DNA from: Orthosia cruda
Taxonomy: Eukaryota > Arthropoda > Insecta > Lepidoptera > Noctuidae
NCBI GenBank assembly: GCA_964057195.1
Contig: OZ059825.1
Location: 8,184,001 to 8,248,000 of the forward strand
Direction of reading: 5' to 3'
Length of the DNA stretch: 64,000 bases
How positions within the stretch are numbered: position 1 is the stretch's first letter; every line of letters begins with the position of its first letter. The notes under the pieces are model-generated. The model saw only the letters and a program-made list of their open reading frames with translations. It searched no databases and was not told the DNA's origin. The position numbers were made by a program, and so were the translations under genes. This document shows positions 31,346 to 41,815 of this stretch, one piece after another.

Positions 31346-31413
31346 GGTAGGTAAGTAGGCAGATTAGGTTAGGTAGCCAGTTGACGGGAGCGAAGCCGCG
31401 GTGGACAGCTAGT

Positions 31414-31910
31414 GGTTAAATAAATAGGCTTTCCACTGGTTTCAAATTTCGGTAAAACGCGTTTATTCATCAATCGTTAGTCTAATAAATGGTCAAATAA
31501 TTTACTCTCCAACTAATTTGACCACTTGTGAGGCTAATAATTGTCGAACAAAATCCTTTTATCGACCTTTAAAACCATTTTTAGCTTATTGAACCATTGG
31601 TTAAGTTAACTACTGATAAAAAAACTGGGCCTAAGACTATACTTACCTGCCTAATCACTAAACTTAGGTGCATTTCAATGATAAACGATAACGGCTACGA
31701 AGTGGCAATCTGGTAATCTCACTCAGAAGAACCGCTATATCTCATTGCCCCGAATAGCATTTACAATTTTGATTAAGTTGCTCGAGTCAGTACAGAGGTA
31801 AACATCTGTATCAAAGAAAATGAGATACAAATTATATCAGCGATGATACGGTGGATGGCAAATTTTCTTTAGAATTGAGTTTCCAAACTTCAAACGTGAA
31901 TTTTATTTAG
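31414..31910. other. No gene recognised
   Basis: AT-rich sequence without coding signal or repeat ends that I can place. Confidence 0.35.
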
Positions 31911-32537
31911 GCTTATGTGCATTATCTTATCTATCTATCTATATAATACCTTTAAACGAGCAATCCTTGTATATATGTATGTATATATATATAATCTGAA
32001 TGTCGGAAACGGTTTCAACGATTTTCATGAAATTTTGAAAGCGGGGTTACAGGGGCGATAAATTGATCTAGCTTATGTGCATTATCTTATCTATCTAATA
32101 CCTTTAAACCAGCAATCCTTGTGTATATGTATGTATATATATATATAATATGAATGTCGGAAACGGTTCCAACGATTTTCATGAAATTTTGAATGCGGGG
32201 TTACAGGGGCGATAAATTGATCTAGCTTATGTGCATTATCTTATCTATCTAATACCTTTAAACGAGCAATCCTTGTATATATGAATGTATATATATATAA
32301 TCTGAATGTCGGAATCGGTTCCAACGATTTTCATGAAATTTTGAATGCGGGGTTACAGGGGCGATAAATTGATCTAGCTTATGTGCATTATCTTATCTAT
32401 CTATCTAATACATTTAAACGAGCAATCCTTGTATACATATATGTATGTATATATATATAATCTGAATGTCGGAAACGGTTCCAACGATTTTCATGAAATT
32501 TTGAATGCGCGGTTACAGGGGCGATAAATTGATCTAG
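31911..32537 (+). repeat. Four tandem copies of a ~155-bp unit
   Basis: Units start GCTTATGTGCATTATCTTAT at 31911, 32071, 32225 and 32377. Each carries TACCTTTAAACGAGCAATCC, a TATATATGTATG stretch, CTGAATGTCGGAAACGG, AACGATTTTCATGAAATTTT and GGGGCGATAAATTGATCTAG. Periods are 160, 154 and 152. The differences are mainly in ATCT and TATA microsatellite length. The 5' part of a Helitron-like or similar element appears to be amplified; sequence to 32620 (ACCCGAGCAAAGCTCGGTCA) looks like its 3' end. Confidence 0.9.
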
Positions 32538-33004
32538 CTAGGTTTCATTTTTAGAAAACGTCGTTTTTCTATTTTCACCCGAGCAAAGCTCGGTCACCCA
32601 AGTACTGGGTTAGTATACTTAGATCAGTATTTATATTCAGTAGATTTGTTTTTGAGTCTTAAAGAGTTTTTTCCGATATGTAGTTATCACAGTGTTGGCT
32701 TTTCTAAACACCCTTGGCATCCTTGAAATCCGTCAAACTTGGCGATGCACTGGCAGAAACGACTAGCATCGGAAATGATGTAGACTTTACATCATGCTTA
32801 TCGTGTGTAGTTTGTAGAGCGTGGTGAAGCTTGAAGCTCTGCCCCAGCTAAGCCACATAGGATCTAAAGTCAAGTCTGTCGACCCCTTTCGATTCATGGT
32901 TGGTTAGTTATAATCACACATAATATAATACTGTCGACGTAACTAGCGATTTTAGACTGATATTTTTTCTAAGAACATCGCTCGCTTTCGGTTCCGTTCC
33001 ACGG

Positions 33005-33073
33005 AAACCATTTTACTTGCAAGTCGCTGCTAACACCATCTGTGTTAGCAACGACTTGCAAGTAAAATGGTTT
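33005..33073. ncRNA. Near-perfect 32-bp hairpin, pre-miRNA-like or small foldback
   Basis: The arm 33005-33036 (AAACCATTTTACTTGCAAGT, then CGCTGCTAACAC) is inverted at 33042-33073 with one mismatch and a 5-nt loop. Transcribed from the minus strand, the mismatch becomes a G-U pair. The loop is shorter and the stem more perfect than most animal miRNA precursors, so a foldback DNA is equally possible. No transcript evidence. Confidence 0.45.
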
Positions 33074-33479
33074 TCTCGGTTCGTAACAATTTTTTTCTTT
33101 AAATACATGGATGATTTGTTTTATAGTATTTTTTTGCACGTTTTTCACAGTTTCATTGTAACAAAATGTGTTTCTAAAACAAATAAAAAAAATCGAGTGG
33201 ATCCCTCAGAAATTTAAAACCGCGCCATCTATTGGAATTAATTTTAAATGGTCTATTCAAATTATCTTTGAAATATAAATTAAGAGCCCAATATTCCTTA
33301 ATTTTGTGCTTAGGGGAGTTAATTAAACAAGAACATAAAAAAAAATATGATCGTCTCTAGAAAATCTTAATATTTCACAAAATTCAATAACAAATTCAAG
33401 CTTATCACGCCATCTAGTCCAATTTATTTGAAACAAATTTTCTTTCTTCGCATTGGGTGCCCGTGACTCGGGTAAAGCC

Positions 33480-33495
33480 GCGGCCAAAAGCTAGT
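33480..33495 (+). mobile_element. Helitron-like 3' end
   Basis: GGTAAAGCCGCGGCCAAAAG followed by CTAGT (33491-33495) matches the 3' terminal pattern of the Helitron-like copies. The 5' end was not located; ATCTATTGGAATT and CACGCCATCTAGTCC text upstream may belong to it. Confidence 0.5.
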
Positions 33496-33924
33496 AATGA
33501 ATAATTCAAACTTTTTATACCTATTCAGAGCTGACTATCATAATGTACCTATGATTGTTTTAGAAAATTTGTAACATTTAGAAAATTAATTTGAGTGTAG
33601 GAAGTACTTGCAGATTCATAGATTATCCACCTACGTTAGAATTAGTTCTCAGGAATATTATAACATCTGAAATATTATTACAACTTTTGGTTTTTGATAT
33701 TAAACTGCCTGTAGTTTGCATCCGAATTTGTGTATTTTAATAACATTGTTTCACACTTTTTGTGAGATTAAATAAAACACTTAGGTTTCTGGTAAAGAGT
33801 TATTGACGCGTCACAAAATGCTCGTGATGTGATGTTTGTTGAAAATTCATTCAACGAATTGTGTCCAATATTTTTAGGTTATCTAACTGACGAGTTCTTC
33901 TTATTCGTTTCGCTCTTGACAGAG

Positions 33925-34597
33925 CGGTCGTGGTCACGATGAATTTTGTCCGCTCGCTGGTGTTCTTGTCACTCGCCTCACGATTTCTCTCCATGTGGCT
34001 CTGTTAGATGAAAGTTTAGCGCGTTAATTTACTCTACCGCCTATCGCAGATTTAATTTAGGCACGCGGGAGGTCACCGATGAGGTGGACCGACCTCATCG
34101 GTGACCTCCCGCGTGGCCGCTCTGCACACGCCGTTCACTCTGCCCTGCACCACCAGGCGCTCAATAGAGTCGTTATTCCGCCTTGAGACATGACCAAAGA
34201 ATTTCAGTATGCGAGACTGTACTATTGCTGATAGACGCTGCTTGATGCCGAGTTCTTGGAGTATGGAGACGTTAGTGCGGAATTCTGTCCAAGAAATGCA
34301 AAGCATTCTTCTCCAACACCACATTTCTAGAGCGTCTATCTTTTTCCGTTCCAGTTCTCGTAGTGTCCATGTCTCAGCTGCGTACAGAAATATGGGGAAA
34401 ACAAGCGCACGGACGAGCCTGATCTTAGTGGCTTTCGTTATACTGCGATTCCTCCATATCTTTCTTAACTTATCCATTGCCCCTCTAGACATCGCCATTC
34501 GCCGTTTCACCTCATCCACGCAACTGCCATTGCTCGCAATCATACGAGTTAGATAACCCAATAATGTTGGACACATATTTTTCTTACAAGACCCCAC
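33925..34597 (-). pseudogene. RTE/I-like LINE reverse transcriptase C-terminal region, minus strand
   Basis: The frame from 34597 contains GYLTRMIASNGSCVDEVKRR, LRKIWRNRSITKATKIRLVR, LYAAETWTLRELERKKIDAL and HVSRRNNDSIERLVVQGRV. This is the thumb/connection part of a non-LTR RT. A one-base frameshift near 34118 moves into the RGRSPMR frame, then a palindrome (34062-34115), a stop and finally RATWREIVRRVTRTP (about 33955-34000). The palm with YADD-type residues is lost. It is dead. The exact clade is uncertain. Confidence 0.8.
34062..34115. repeat. Perfect 24-bp inverted repeat inside the LINE frame
   Basis: CACGCGGGAGGTCACCGATG plus AGGT (34062-34085) is exactly inverted at 34092-34115 around GGACCG. 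It covers codons for RSPMR-WTD-LIGDL. On the LINE's strand the six-base centre is reversed relative to the expected TGGACCGAC, as if the hairpin loop had flipped. Confidence 0.75.
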
Positions 34598-35082
34598 TCC
34601 TGAACTTTGATGCGTTTTAACTTTGTATTTTTTTATTTATTTGATTAAGCAAAAAATACGGGTCCAATATTATTTGATAATCTCACTGACGGACTAAATA
34701 TAATTACTTATCATTTTTCTACCCAGAAAACATCCCTATATATAACATTAACTTTCGTCCCAGAAACTGGGGTATCAAACTACTAACTATTAAAATAATT
34801 ATTTATTATTCTAAATTATTCAAAATATTTATTTCGTGCTTGTTAACGATAAAACGTGTCGTTAGAAAATTAAATCTCATTATAGATTATGTCCTCCTGT
34901 AATTAGTTTGATCGTAAAGTGTCGTGTAAAATTAAGAAAACGCCATTTAGCGTCGTTATTTGATTCTTGATGGCTTCACGACACGCTACTATGATTTCAC
35001 TAAGTTGAAGAAAACAGTATTTGCTTAATATTTCCTTATTGGGCTCTGTCAAGTTTAACGCCTAGTTGAACATAAGAATAAT
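34598..35082. other. No gene recognised
   Basis: AT-rich sequence without recognisable frames or repeat termini. Confidence 0.35.
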
Positions 35083-35561
35083 GCCGCCTCCAAACGCTTG
35101 TTGTTTGCCAAAAACAGTGGCGAACAGCAAACACGTGCTGAACACTGACCACAATCACCCAACACAAACAAAGCATCCACATGCTTGGCGAACGTGCTTG
35201 TATGTTCCGGATTGACAAACATGGGAGACGACGAGCTTGTTCTGGCAGCGATTAATTTTGGGTAAACTCCTCATTTTTCCTTACAATTTAGCTTATAAAA
35301 CACAAAATGTCACGATACGTAAATTTGACCACCACTATTAACTGCATCAGCCGCCCGCAAGCTCGCGCGTACTACTAAACTGAACAAGCGTCTGGATACA
35401 TCGCAAACACGTTTTTCGAACACCCTTTGATTTGTGCATATAAACCGACACCGATGCCGAACACGGGTGAACACAAACAAAAACAGGTAGACACAAACAA
35501 ACACCCATCCATACGTTCGTGTTTGCTGTTTGCCATTGTTCGCCAAGCGTGTGGAGGCGGC
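35083..35561. mobile_element. 479-bp TIR element with a residual coding start
   Basis: The left end GCCGCCTCCAAACGCTTG and the right end CAAGCGTGTGGAGGCGGC are inverted with one change. Pairing continues imperfectly for ~45 bp (CGAACAGCAAACACG against CGTGTTTGCTGTTTGCC). Inside, ATGGGAGACGACGAGCTTGT (from 35221) could be the start of a transposase frame of Harbinger type (MGDDELVLAAINFG), but it is cut off at once. It is probably an internally deleted derivative. No target duplication was fixed. Confidence 0.6.
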
Positions 35562-35787
35562 TTAACAATCACGATCGCGTTTCAGACAAGAATGCGAACG
35601 AAGTCTAAAAGTCGCTTTCAAACGCACTGTTTATTCATATTGCTAAGCAGTCTATAAAGTTAAAATGGTAAAGAGAAAATAAACTACCCATTAATTTTAA
35701 TTCCTTCTAAAGCTCACTTCTGAGCAGAGCGGCGATAGCTACAATGAAATTCGCGGCAAGAAGGTCTAATCTTTAAAGGTACAAGTT

Positions 35788-35939
35788 CGTAGCCGACTAC
35801 TGGCGACGTGCCGCCGCGACACTACTGGTTTCTATGTATTTCTATGATCTACGAAAGGTATTTAACACATAGAAATACATAGAATCCAGTAGAGTCGCGG
35901 TGACACCTAGCCTGCTGCTGCCGCCTGCAATCGGCTACG
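35788..35939. mobile_element. 152-bp foldback MITE
   Basis: Terminal CGTAGCCGA (35788-35796) is inverted at 35931-35939. An inner 32-bp stem (35815-35846 against 35868-35899) includes TTTCTATGTATTTCTATG-type sequence with two mismatches. The loop is 21 nt. Non-coding. Confidence 0.7.
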
Positions 35940-36847
35940 CACATGAAGCGTCGAGTCGTCCGGAGCTCTTCTGCTCGGAAGTGAAGTTTAGCTCTGAAAA
36001 GTGTTTGTTGGTTTGTCTTTCAGTCACGCTGGTAAGAGCAACTGTATAACATAAGTTTTCTATATAGGTAGTTTATGGCCCGGAGAATGACAGGTTACTT
36101 TTCATCCCAAAAACCACGTCTAAAAGTCAAAATGTCAAAAGCCAAATATTTTCCAACTAGGCCACTAAGCGATACTTTTGAACGTCATCAATAAAAATTT
36201 AGAAGTCATAAAAATTTATTCTACCGTGCATTCTGAAAAGTAGCTTGTTATGGAGAAGAACGCACAAAGAACTCCATACTTACTCTTTAAAAAAAAATGT
36301 GTTTCACAATATTTACATAAGTACATCCATTAATAAATTCATATACGAGTATGTGAGGACGATGCACCGCAGCTACGTAAAGGTATAAAGTATTACACAT
36401 GTACTGTGCAGTTATATAAAATCATGACAACGGCCCAGTCGCGTGGAAAAACTAATACAAAATAAATTCAATTAATTTCCAACTAAAAGTTCTAACACTA
36501 TTTACTACCTCATAAATTTCAAAGCAACAGGCATCTCACTAATGAATCCTACGCGAGTGTATCGGACAAATCTCACACAAGGCGAGATCTCACTATCTAA
36601 TCATAAGACGAAAGGGATCCGAATCAACAGGTAGATCAATTTGGTAGAATTCCGCGGATCGCAACTTAGTGTCAAGGCTGCGGTCTCTAACTTTATCTTA
36701 ACTAGGAGGTGTGAAGCTGGAGTTTGGAGGTGGCAACAATAAATGAAACACTGAAGAACATTTTGTGTCATCTTAATCATGAAACTGCAACAATTACTTT
36801 TTATTAATTTGTCTATATTTGTGTGTTACTGTTTCTTTATGTTATGT
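35940..36847. other. No gene recognised
   Basis: Mixed AT-rich sequence; no coding or RNA gene can be supported. Confidence 0.35.
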
Positions 36848-37000
36848 AATAGTACATTATGATATAAGTGCAGTAAGTTGAAAATTACAGCCGAGGCGAT
36901 ATTGCTAGCACGAGCCGTAGGCGAGGGCTACAAGAAAGCGGAGGCTATAATTATCCAAGCGCACGTATGTCATAAGACGTTTTATAACATATTTGCGAGG
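36848..37000 (+). mobile_element. Cruciform head module, third type
   Basis: It opens AATAGTACATTATGATATAA. It contains ATTACAGCC (36884-36892), which pairs with GGCTATAAT (36943-36951), the conserved ACGAGCCGTAGGCGAGGGCT and GCGGAGGC, and closes GTTTTATAACATATTTGCGA. The order and spacing match the heads at 1478, 45980 and 47325, though the sequence is diverged. The following body (to about 37400) is unrelated to theirs. Confidence 0.6.
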
Positions 37001-37587
37001 CAATAAATAAAAATAGGACTTTCTTAAACGAATAAATCTTACTTACTTACGTACTTCAAGAATTTTTACTTGTTCACAAATTAGCGATGCGCGCTTTTTC
37101 TTTTTTAAGACAAAGGCACAAAAACAGCCAGTATTACTAATAAAGTAAATTAATATTATTGTGTTTTGTTACATAAATGGTTGTAATTTATGGTCAAAAT
37201 TAATTAAATTAAAGAATTAAATGTTTATTTATTGCATTTTATCTCCCAAAGTTAATTTTATTCATAAAATTTAGACCACTTTTCTGACATAAAAACACTT
37301 TGCTAAGATTTAAAAAAGTACCGTTCGTTTTAGATGGAGCATCTTGATAAACAGTGCGTTTTACATTACAATAACGCACAAGTACATAATGAGATACATT
37401 ACGATATTAAATTGGTGAAATAAGAGACCCTTTACGAGCTAATGTGTTATAAACACTTTTACCGACTAAATGTTTGCATGCCATCACTAAATGGCGGAGA
37501 GTGATTACTGAAGGTATTATTGAAACCTCTCTTGAATCTACCACATTTTATGCATTTGAACGATTTTCACTTGATTGAATAGCGGTT
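37001..37587. other. Possible body of the head-module element; no gene
   Basis: AT-rich, without a recognisable frame. The right end of the element at 36848 could not be found. Confidence 0.3.
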
Positions 37588-38115
37588 ATTTTTTATTTTA
37601 TTTTATTGATATTGCTTGACCACTATCTCACCTGATGGTAAGCGATGATGTTGTCGACGACGAAACACACTTGACTAGAATAAACCTATTCACTCTTGAC
37701 TTAAAGACTCCCACGATTGTAGCTATCAGGAATTACAGACTCCGGCAGTGAATGCCACTCCTTTGCTGTACGCATAATAAAAGTATTCCCAAAACGTTTA
37801 GTGCGTATGGGTGGGATTCCACTATGTACCGGTGATGCATCGCCGTACGGACTACGTCGGACTACAAGACGTACGGGCTCCTAGCCCGCTAGGAGGAATA
37901 AATGCATGCAATTCCAACGCACACTCCCCGAAATGTAACTGATAAAAAACCGACAGGCTGGCAACTCAGCGCCGATGTTCGAGGTTCTGAAGCCTAGATT
38001 CGACCAGTACTTCATTGCTGATGAGTCTCTTGACCCGTTTTTCGATCGGCTCAAGTGCATCCAGCTGGTACTTGGAAGATATGTCCCAGAGACGAGAGCA
38101 GTACTCCATGCATGA
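37588..38115 (-). pseudogene. CR1/jockey-like LINE 3' end with RT tail, minus strand
   Basis: Minus-strand reading gives KYQLDALEPIEKRVKRLISN, LQNLEHRR, then IPPIRTKRFGNTFIMRTAKE and WHSLPESVIPDSYN, the C-terminal region of a well-known insect LINE type. It is followed by the GCAAGCGTGCTTCAC-type 3' UTR and an AATAAAATAAAATAAAAA tail at the left edge. Frameshifts and stops are frequent. Confidence 0.75.
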
Positions 38116-38154
38116 TTGGTTGGATGTTTAATGAACCTGAAACATTAGTTCTAT

Positions 38155-38790
38155 TTTTAACCGACTTCCCAAAAAGGAGGAGGTTCTATGTTCGACTTCA
38201 AGTTTGTTTTTGTTTTTTTTTTGTGTATGTTCACCGATTACTCCGTCAATTGTGGACCGATTTTGAAAATTCTTTTTTTGTTTGAAAAAGTATGTTCCGA
38301 AATTGGTCCCATTTTAATTTGGTGAAGATCTGATGAAGAATTTCGGAGATATACAACAGAACTCTTCAATAAATAACGGCAAATCTCTCGGGATTGCTGC
38401 AATCGCATGTCTGTTTGTTGTTTATAACATTTCATAACATAACATCACGCCAGTTCGCTCTTAAGGGGTAAGCAGACCTCTCATTTCACCGGTTATGTTC
38501 AAGTTTCATGAAATCTATTCTGGCGAAATAGTTCCCTTACTAACTTGCCTATTAGGTACGTACAACTAAAAAGTGAAAAATAAAAAAACTTTTTGCAAAA
38601 AAATACTACCGACTTCCAAATACAAAACTACAAAGTGTAAAATAACTAAATTTTTTGAAGTCGGTGTCCATAACGCAAAAAAATGGTACCTACGAAAGAC
38701 ACCGACTTCAAAAAATTAAGTTATTTTACACTTTGTAGTTTTGTATTTGGAAGTCGGTAGTATTTTTTTGCAAAAAGTTTTTTTATTCTG
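38155..38790 (+). mobile_element. MITE, ACCGACTTCC family, with intact 90-bp terminal hairpin
   Basis: The body matches 14357-14925 closely. The end is a giant hairpin: 38579-38668 pairs with 38698-38787 over 90 bp with a single mismatch and a 29-nt loop (CATAACGC...GGTACC). The arms contain ACTACCGACTTCCAAATAC and TGAAGTCGGTGTC. Such a hairpin would give long dsRNA if transcribed. No coding region. Confidence 0.85.
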
Positions 38791-39159
38791 TGTTAAGAAA
38801 CTAACTAGTGCTGGCAGCATATATTTGTATAACTTTAAGCAAATCATAATTATTATAATTAGGTTTTTATCATACAGTGCTGGACAAACTGTATTTTCGA
38901 AGAACATTACTTGAATATGCAATCTATGTATGAATGTACCCGTAAATGCTTTATCAATCTTGCTATCCCAACATCTTTACAAATTCAATGACCCAAAACC
39001 AACCATTTTATCTATAGTTGTACCTATCTGCCTTCTACTGAACTGGATATATCTAAATAAAATTATTTAATATTTTTTTTTTTTTTAAAATCAGCTTCTT
39101 TCGTATTCTTTTCAGCAAACACTTTCATTTTATACTGAAATCATGGCAGTGCACAAAAA

Positions 39160-39352
39160 TAACAAGTCCGCCATCTTGGGCAGTGCGCCATATTGGATTT
39201 AGAATGACGTCAGTTAGCTAATCATGCATTGTCATCCAAACTAAAACGTGTATCCAAAATTTAATTTTAATCGGTGGAGGATAACTGCTTTAAAATTCAG
39301 TTACAAGATTTGAACCGAACACAGTTACATACATACATACAATGCAAGTTAC
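39160..39352 (-). repeat. Dispersed repeat with CGGGTCAAATCTTGCAAC, copy 3
   Basis: Inverse of 13826-14042: GTCCGCCATCTTGGGC, ATTGGATTTAGAATGACGTC, GCATTGTCATCCAAACTAAA, CAATGCAAGTT. Non-coding. Confidence 0.7.
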
Positions 39353-39387
39353 AAAAGGCAGAAAAAAACAATGTTAAATTTTTTTTT

Positions 39388-39654
39388 GTGTGAGGTGTGG
39401 CCATCTCTGGTCAGAGTTAATTAAGCCGCCTCTGGGAACCCCACAGGCCTCTTACTTGGCTATTTCAGACTTACATTAACTATATAAGTCCAGGTTTCCT
39501 CACGTTGTTTTCCCTCACCGTTGCCTGTGATGTCCAAGATAAACTTAGAAAGTACATATGAAATTGAAAAAGTCACATTGGTACTTGCCCGGATTTGATC
39601 TCAAGACCTCAAGCACGACATGCGAGGTCTTTGCCACTGGGCCACCACGACACA
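39388..39654 (-). mobile_element. tRNA-derived SINE, third family, minus strand
   Basis: On the minus strand the A-box region GTGGCCCAGTGGCAAAG (39645-39629) is followed by a degraded B box (TTGAGATCAAATCC, about 39606-39593) and a body with ACTTTCTAAGTTTATCTTGG. A related copy is at 54772-54943. Confidence 0.7.
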
Positions 39655-39739
39655 ATGTTCAATAAAGCCTTGAATGTAACAACGTTTTGCAACAAAAAAA
39701 ATGCTTCCTCTAATAAACACCATCGTTCCTCCACAAACA

Positions 39740-40127
39740 TACTATTGAAACACTTCCTCCTTTGATATTAGGATTCCTTCAGCTCCAAAGTTTCTTACAT
39801 CACGGTCTACGTAATAAGAAGTGGTGAGCTGGATCCCGGCTGTTGTATTAAGGATAACGTTAGTTCGGCGACTGTCGCCCAATGATAGCACAGTTTCGTG
39901 CCCGAATAAAACTGGATTTGCTGTTTGTTTCAACCTTTGTTTATTGTGAAAGCTGCTTGTGGTGTAAGCGGATTCCAGGTTTTAGTTTCGTTCGTGAATT
40001 GAAAACGAGAAAATGAGAGTTGTTTCTATACCTAGTGATTTATGTACGTGTTTTTAAACTTAATTTACTGGAATTTATCGATAATAAAATTACTTATTCT
40101 TAAAATAACTAAGTTCTGAAAGAAACG
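39740..40127. other. No gene recognised
   Basis: The minus strand at 39742-39933 is open (HETVLSLGDSRRTNVILNT), but no family is recognised and there are no splice sites that make it convincing. Confidence 0.35.
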
Positions 40128-40583
40128 AAAAAAACGGTCAAGTGTCAGTGCGAGGCACGCAGGGTTCCGTACCAATATCGCAAAAACGGCACAAAAAATC
40201 ACGTTTGTTGTATGGGAGCCCCACTTAAATATTTATTTTATTCTGTTTTTAGTATTTTATTATGTTTTTTATTGTTATAGCGGCAACAGTAATACATCAT
40301 CTGTGAAAATTTCAACTGCCTAGCCTTCACGGTTCATGAGATAAAGCCTGGTGACAGACGGACAGACAGATAGACAGACGGACCGCGGAGTCTTAATAAT
40401 AGGGTTACCCTTTGGGTACGAAACCCTAAAAAGACAAAACTTTGGTCTGAATACTAAAAACAGAATAAAATAAATATTTAAGGGGGGCTCCCATACAAAA
40501 AACGTGATTTTTATGCCATTTTCTGCTATAATGGTACGGAACCCTTTGGCGCGAGTCCGATTCGCACTTGGCCGGTTTTTTTT
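40128..40583. mobile_element. MITE, GGCCAAGTGCGA family, with ~125-bp inverted arms
   Basis: Left arm 40128-40257 (CGGTCAAGTG, GGGTTCCGTACC, GGCACAAAAAATCACGTTTG, ATTCTGTTTTTAGTATT). Right arm 40447-40583 is its inverse with differences (AATACTAAAAACAGAATAAA to GCACTTGGCCGG). The 190-bp centre has GACAGACGGACAGACAGATA. It is the most complete copy; others at 20415 and 61363 keep one arm. Confidence 0.8.
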
Positions 40584-41006
40584 ATTCAACACTAAAATCG
40601 CAAAGCTTGATGTAGTTCTGCATTTTTGGTATGTTGTATGGACCTGTTAGAGTAGTGTGAATTCAAATAACTTCTGCTAGCTGCGCACCACCCGAAAAAC
40701 TGCAAAATTTTAAAAAAAATTCACGTTTTGTTCTAAATATCTTAAACTATGCGTTTTTGACAAACAAGATACCATATTTTTTTAAAGTCTATTAAATATG
40801 CAACAGTTTAAGCTAAACCGCAGCTCGATAAACCCTATAGCACAAATGCAAATTTTTAGGTGGTAATCTCTGGATCTACTGAACCGATTTAGATGCAATT
40901 TGGCATGGAGATAGTTTGAGACCCTGGAAAGGACATACGATAGTTTATATTCCCTTCGGATGATAAAACACATTTGTTTTTTTTATAAAATCTTTCTGTA
41001 TCGCGG

Positions 41007-41160
41007 GTGCGTTTACAAACATATAAATACACATACACAACAACCAGAGAACAACTATCTGCAGTTCATACAAATATTTGTTCCGTGCGGGAATAGAACC
41101 CGTGACACGCATGACGCAACACAGCAGTCAATCGCTCAACCACTGCGCCAACCGTGCGCA
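41007..41160 (-). mobile_element. tRNA-derived SINE, second family, minus strand
   Basis: Inverse of 12791-12960. It has a B box in GGGTTCTATTCCCGC (minus) and an A box in GTTGGCGCAGTGG (minus), then the AACAAATATTTGTATGAACT body. The plus-strand peptide GNRTRDTHDATQQSIAQPL is a spurious translation of the head. Confidence 0.8.
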
Positions 41161-41292
41161 CAAAAATGCGCGTTACTAAATAATAATCGGAACACAAAAC
41201 AGAAAGAACGTGGTCACTATCAAGGAAGGTAAACTTTTTATGATGCCGGAGTGTCTCAATACATGTCGTCAATAATTTTCCCTATAGATAAA

Positions 41293-41465
41293 ACTAGCGG
41301 GCACCTCGTGGTTTCACCCGCGTAGTTGCCTTTCCGTGGGAATACAGGGAGTGGTTAGTGTAGCTTCCCAGTGAAAGAATTTTTGAAATCTTTCCAGTAG
41401 TTTTCAAGTTTATTCGTTACATATAGAAACACAAATCTTTCCTCTTTATAATAGTGTAAGTATAG
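41293..41465 (-). mobile_element. Short Helitron-like element, minus strand
   Basis: ACTAGCGGGCACCTCGTGG (its inverted 3' end) to AATCTTTCCTCTTTATAATA (inverted 5' end), with ACCCGCGTAGTTGCCTTTCC. Same family as 9790. Confidence 0.7.
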
Positions 41466-41579
41466 GTGGGTGAGGGGTTTACATCGAACAACATTGATAT
41501 CATATCAGTTATTTGAAAGAAATTCCTCAACCATTTCAGTGATTTTCTTTTCATGGGATCGATTTTTGTTGAAAGTTTC

Positions 41580-41815
41580 CCGTTCATATTGCCCTGCCTA
41601 CCCTATTTACCCAGCCTACCCTGCCTACTCTGCCTACCTTGCCTACCCGGCCTACCCTGCCTACCCAGCCTACCCTGCTTACCCTGCATACCCAGCCAAC
41701 CCTCCCTACCCAGCCTACTCTGCCTACCCTGCCTATCCAGCCTACCCTGCCTACCCTACATTCCCTGCCTACCCTGTCTACCCTGCCTACCCAACCCTAC
41801 TTACCCTACCTAATC
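41580..41815. repeat. CTACCCTGC-type minisatellite (about 235 bp)
   Basis: Imperfect 9-10 bp units of the form CCTACCCTGC / CCTACCCAGC repeat about 22 times. Because the unit is near a multiple of three, both strands stay open and one frame would encode (PAY)n. The low complexity and the AT-rich flanks argue against a real protein. The opposite strand reads GGTAG-type, like the interiors of the Helitron-like elements at 48444 and 59174. Confidence 0.85.

Larger units (their letters stand above)
30274..31413 (+). mobile_element. Outer Helitron-like element, split by two insertions
   Basis: The 5' end TCTATACTAATATTATAAAG is at 30274, and the 3' end GACGGGAGCGAAGCCGCGG with ACAGCTAGT ends at 31413. 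The halves are separated by an inverted element (30521-30826) and a LINE (30862-31345). A GGTAG-type minisatellite belongs to the interior, as in the relatives at 48444 and 59174. Confidence 0.75.

Noticed and set aside
31360..31375. Telomeric TTAGG repeat
   Set aside because: Only two units (ATTAGGTTAGG) inside a GGTAG-type minisatellite; no array.
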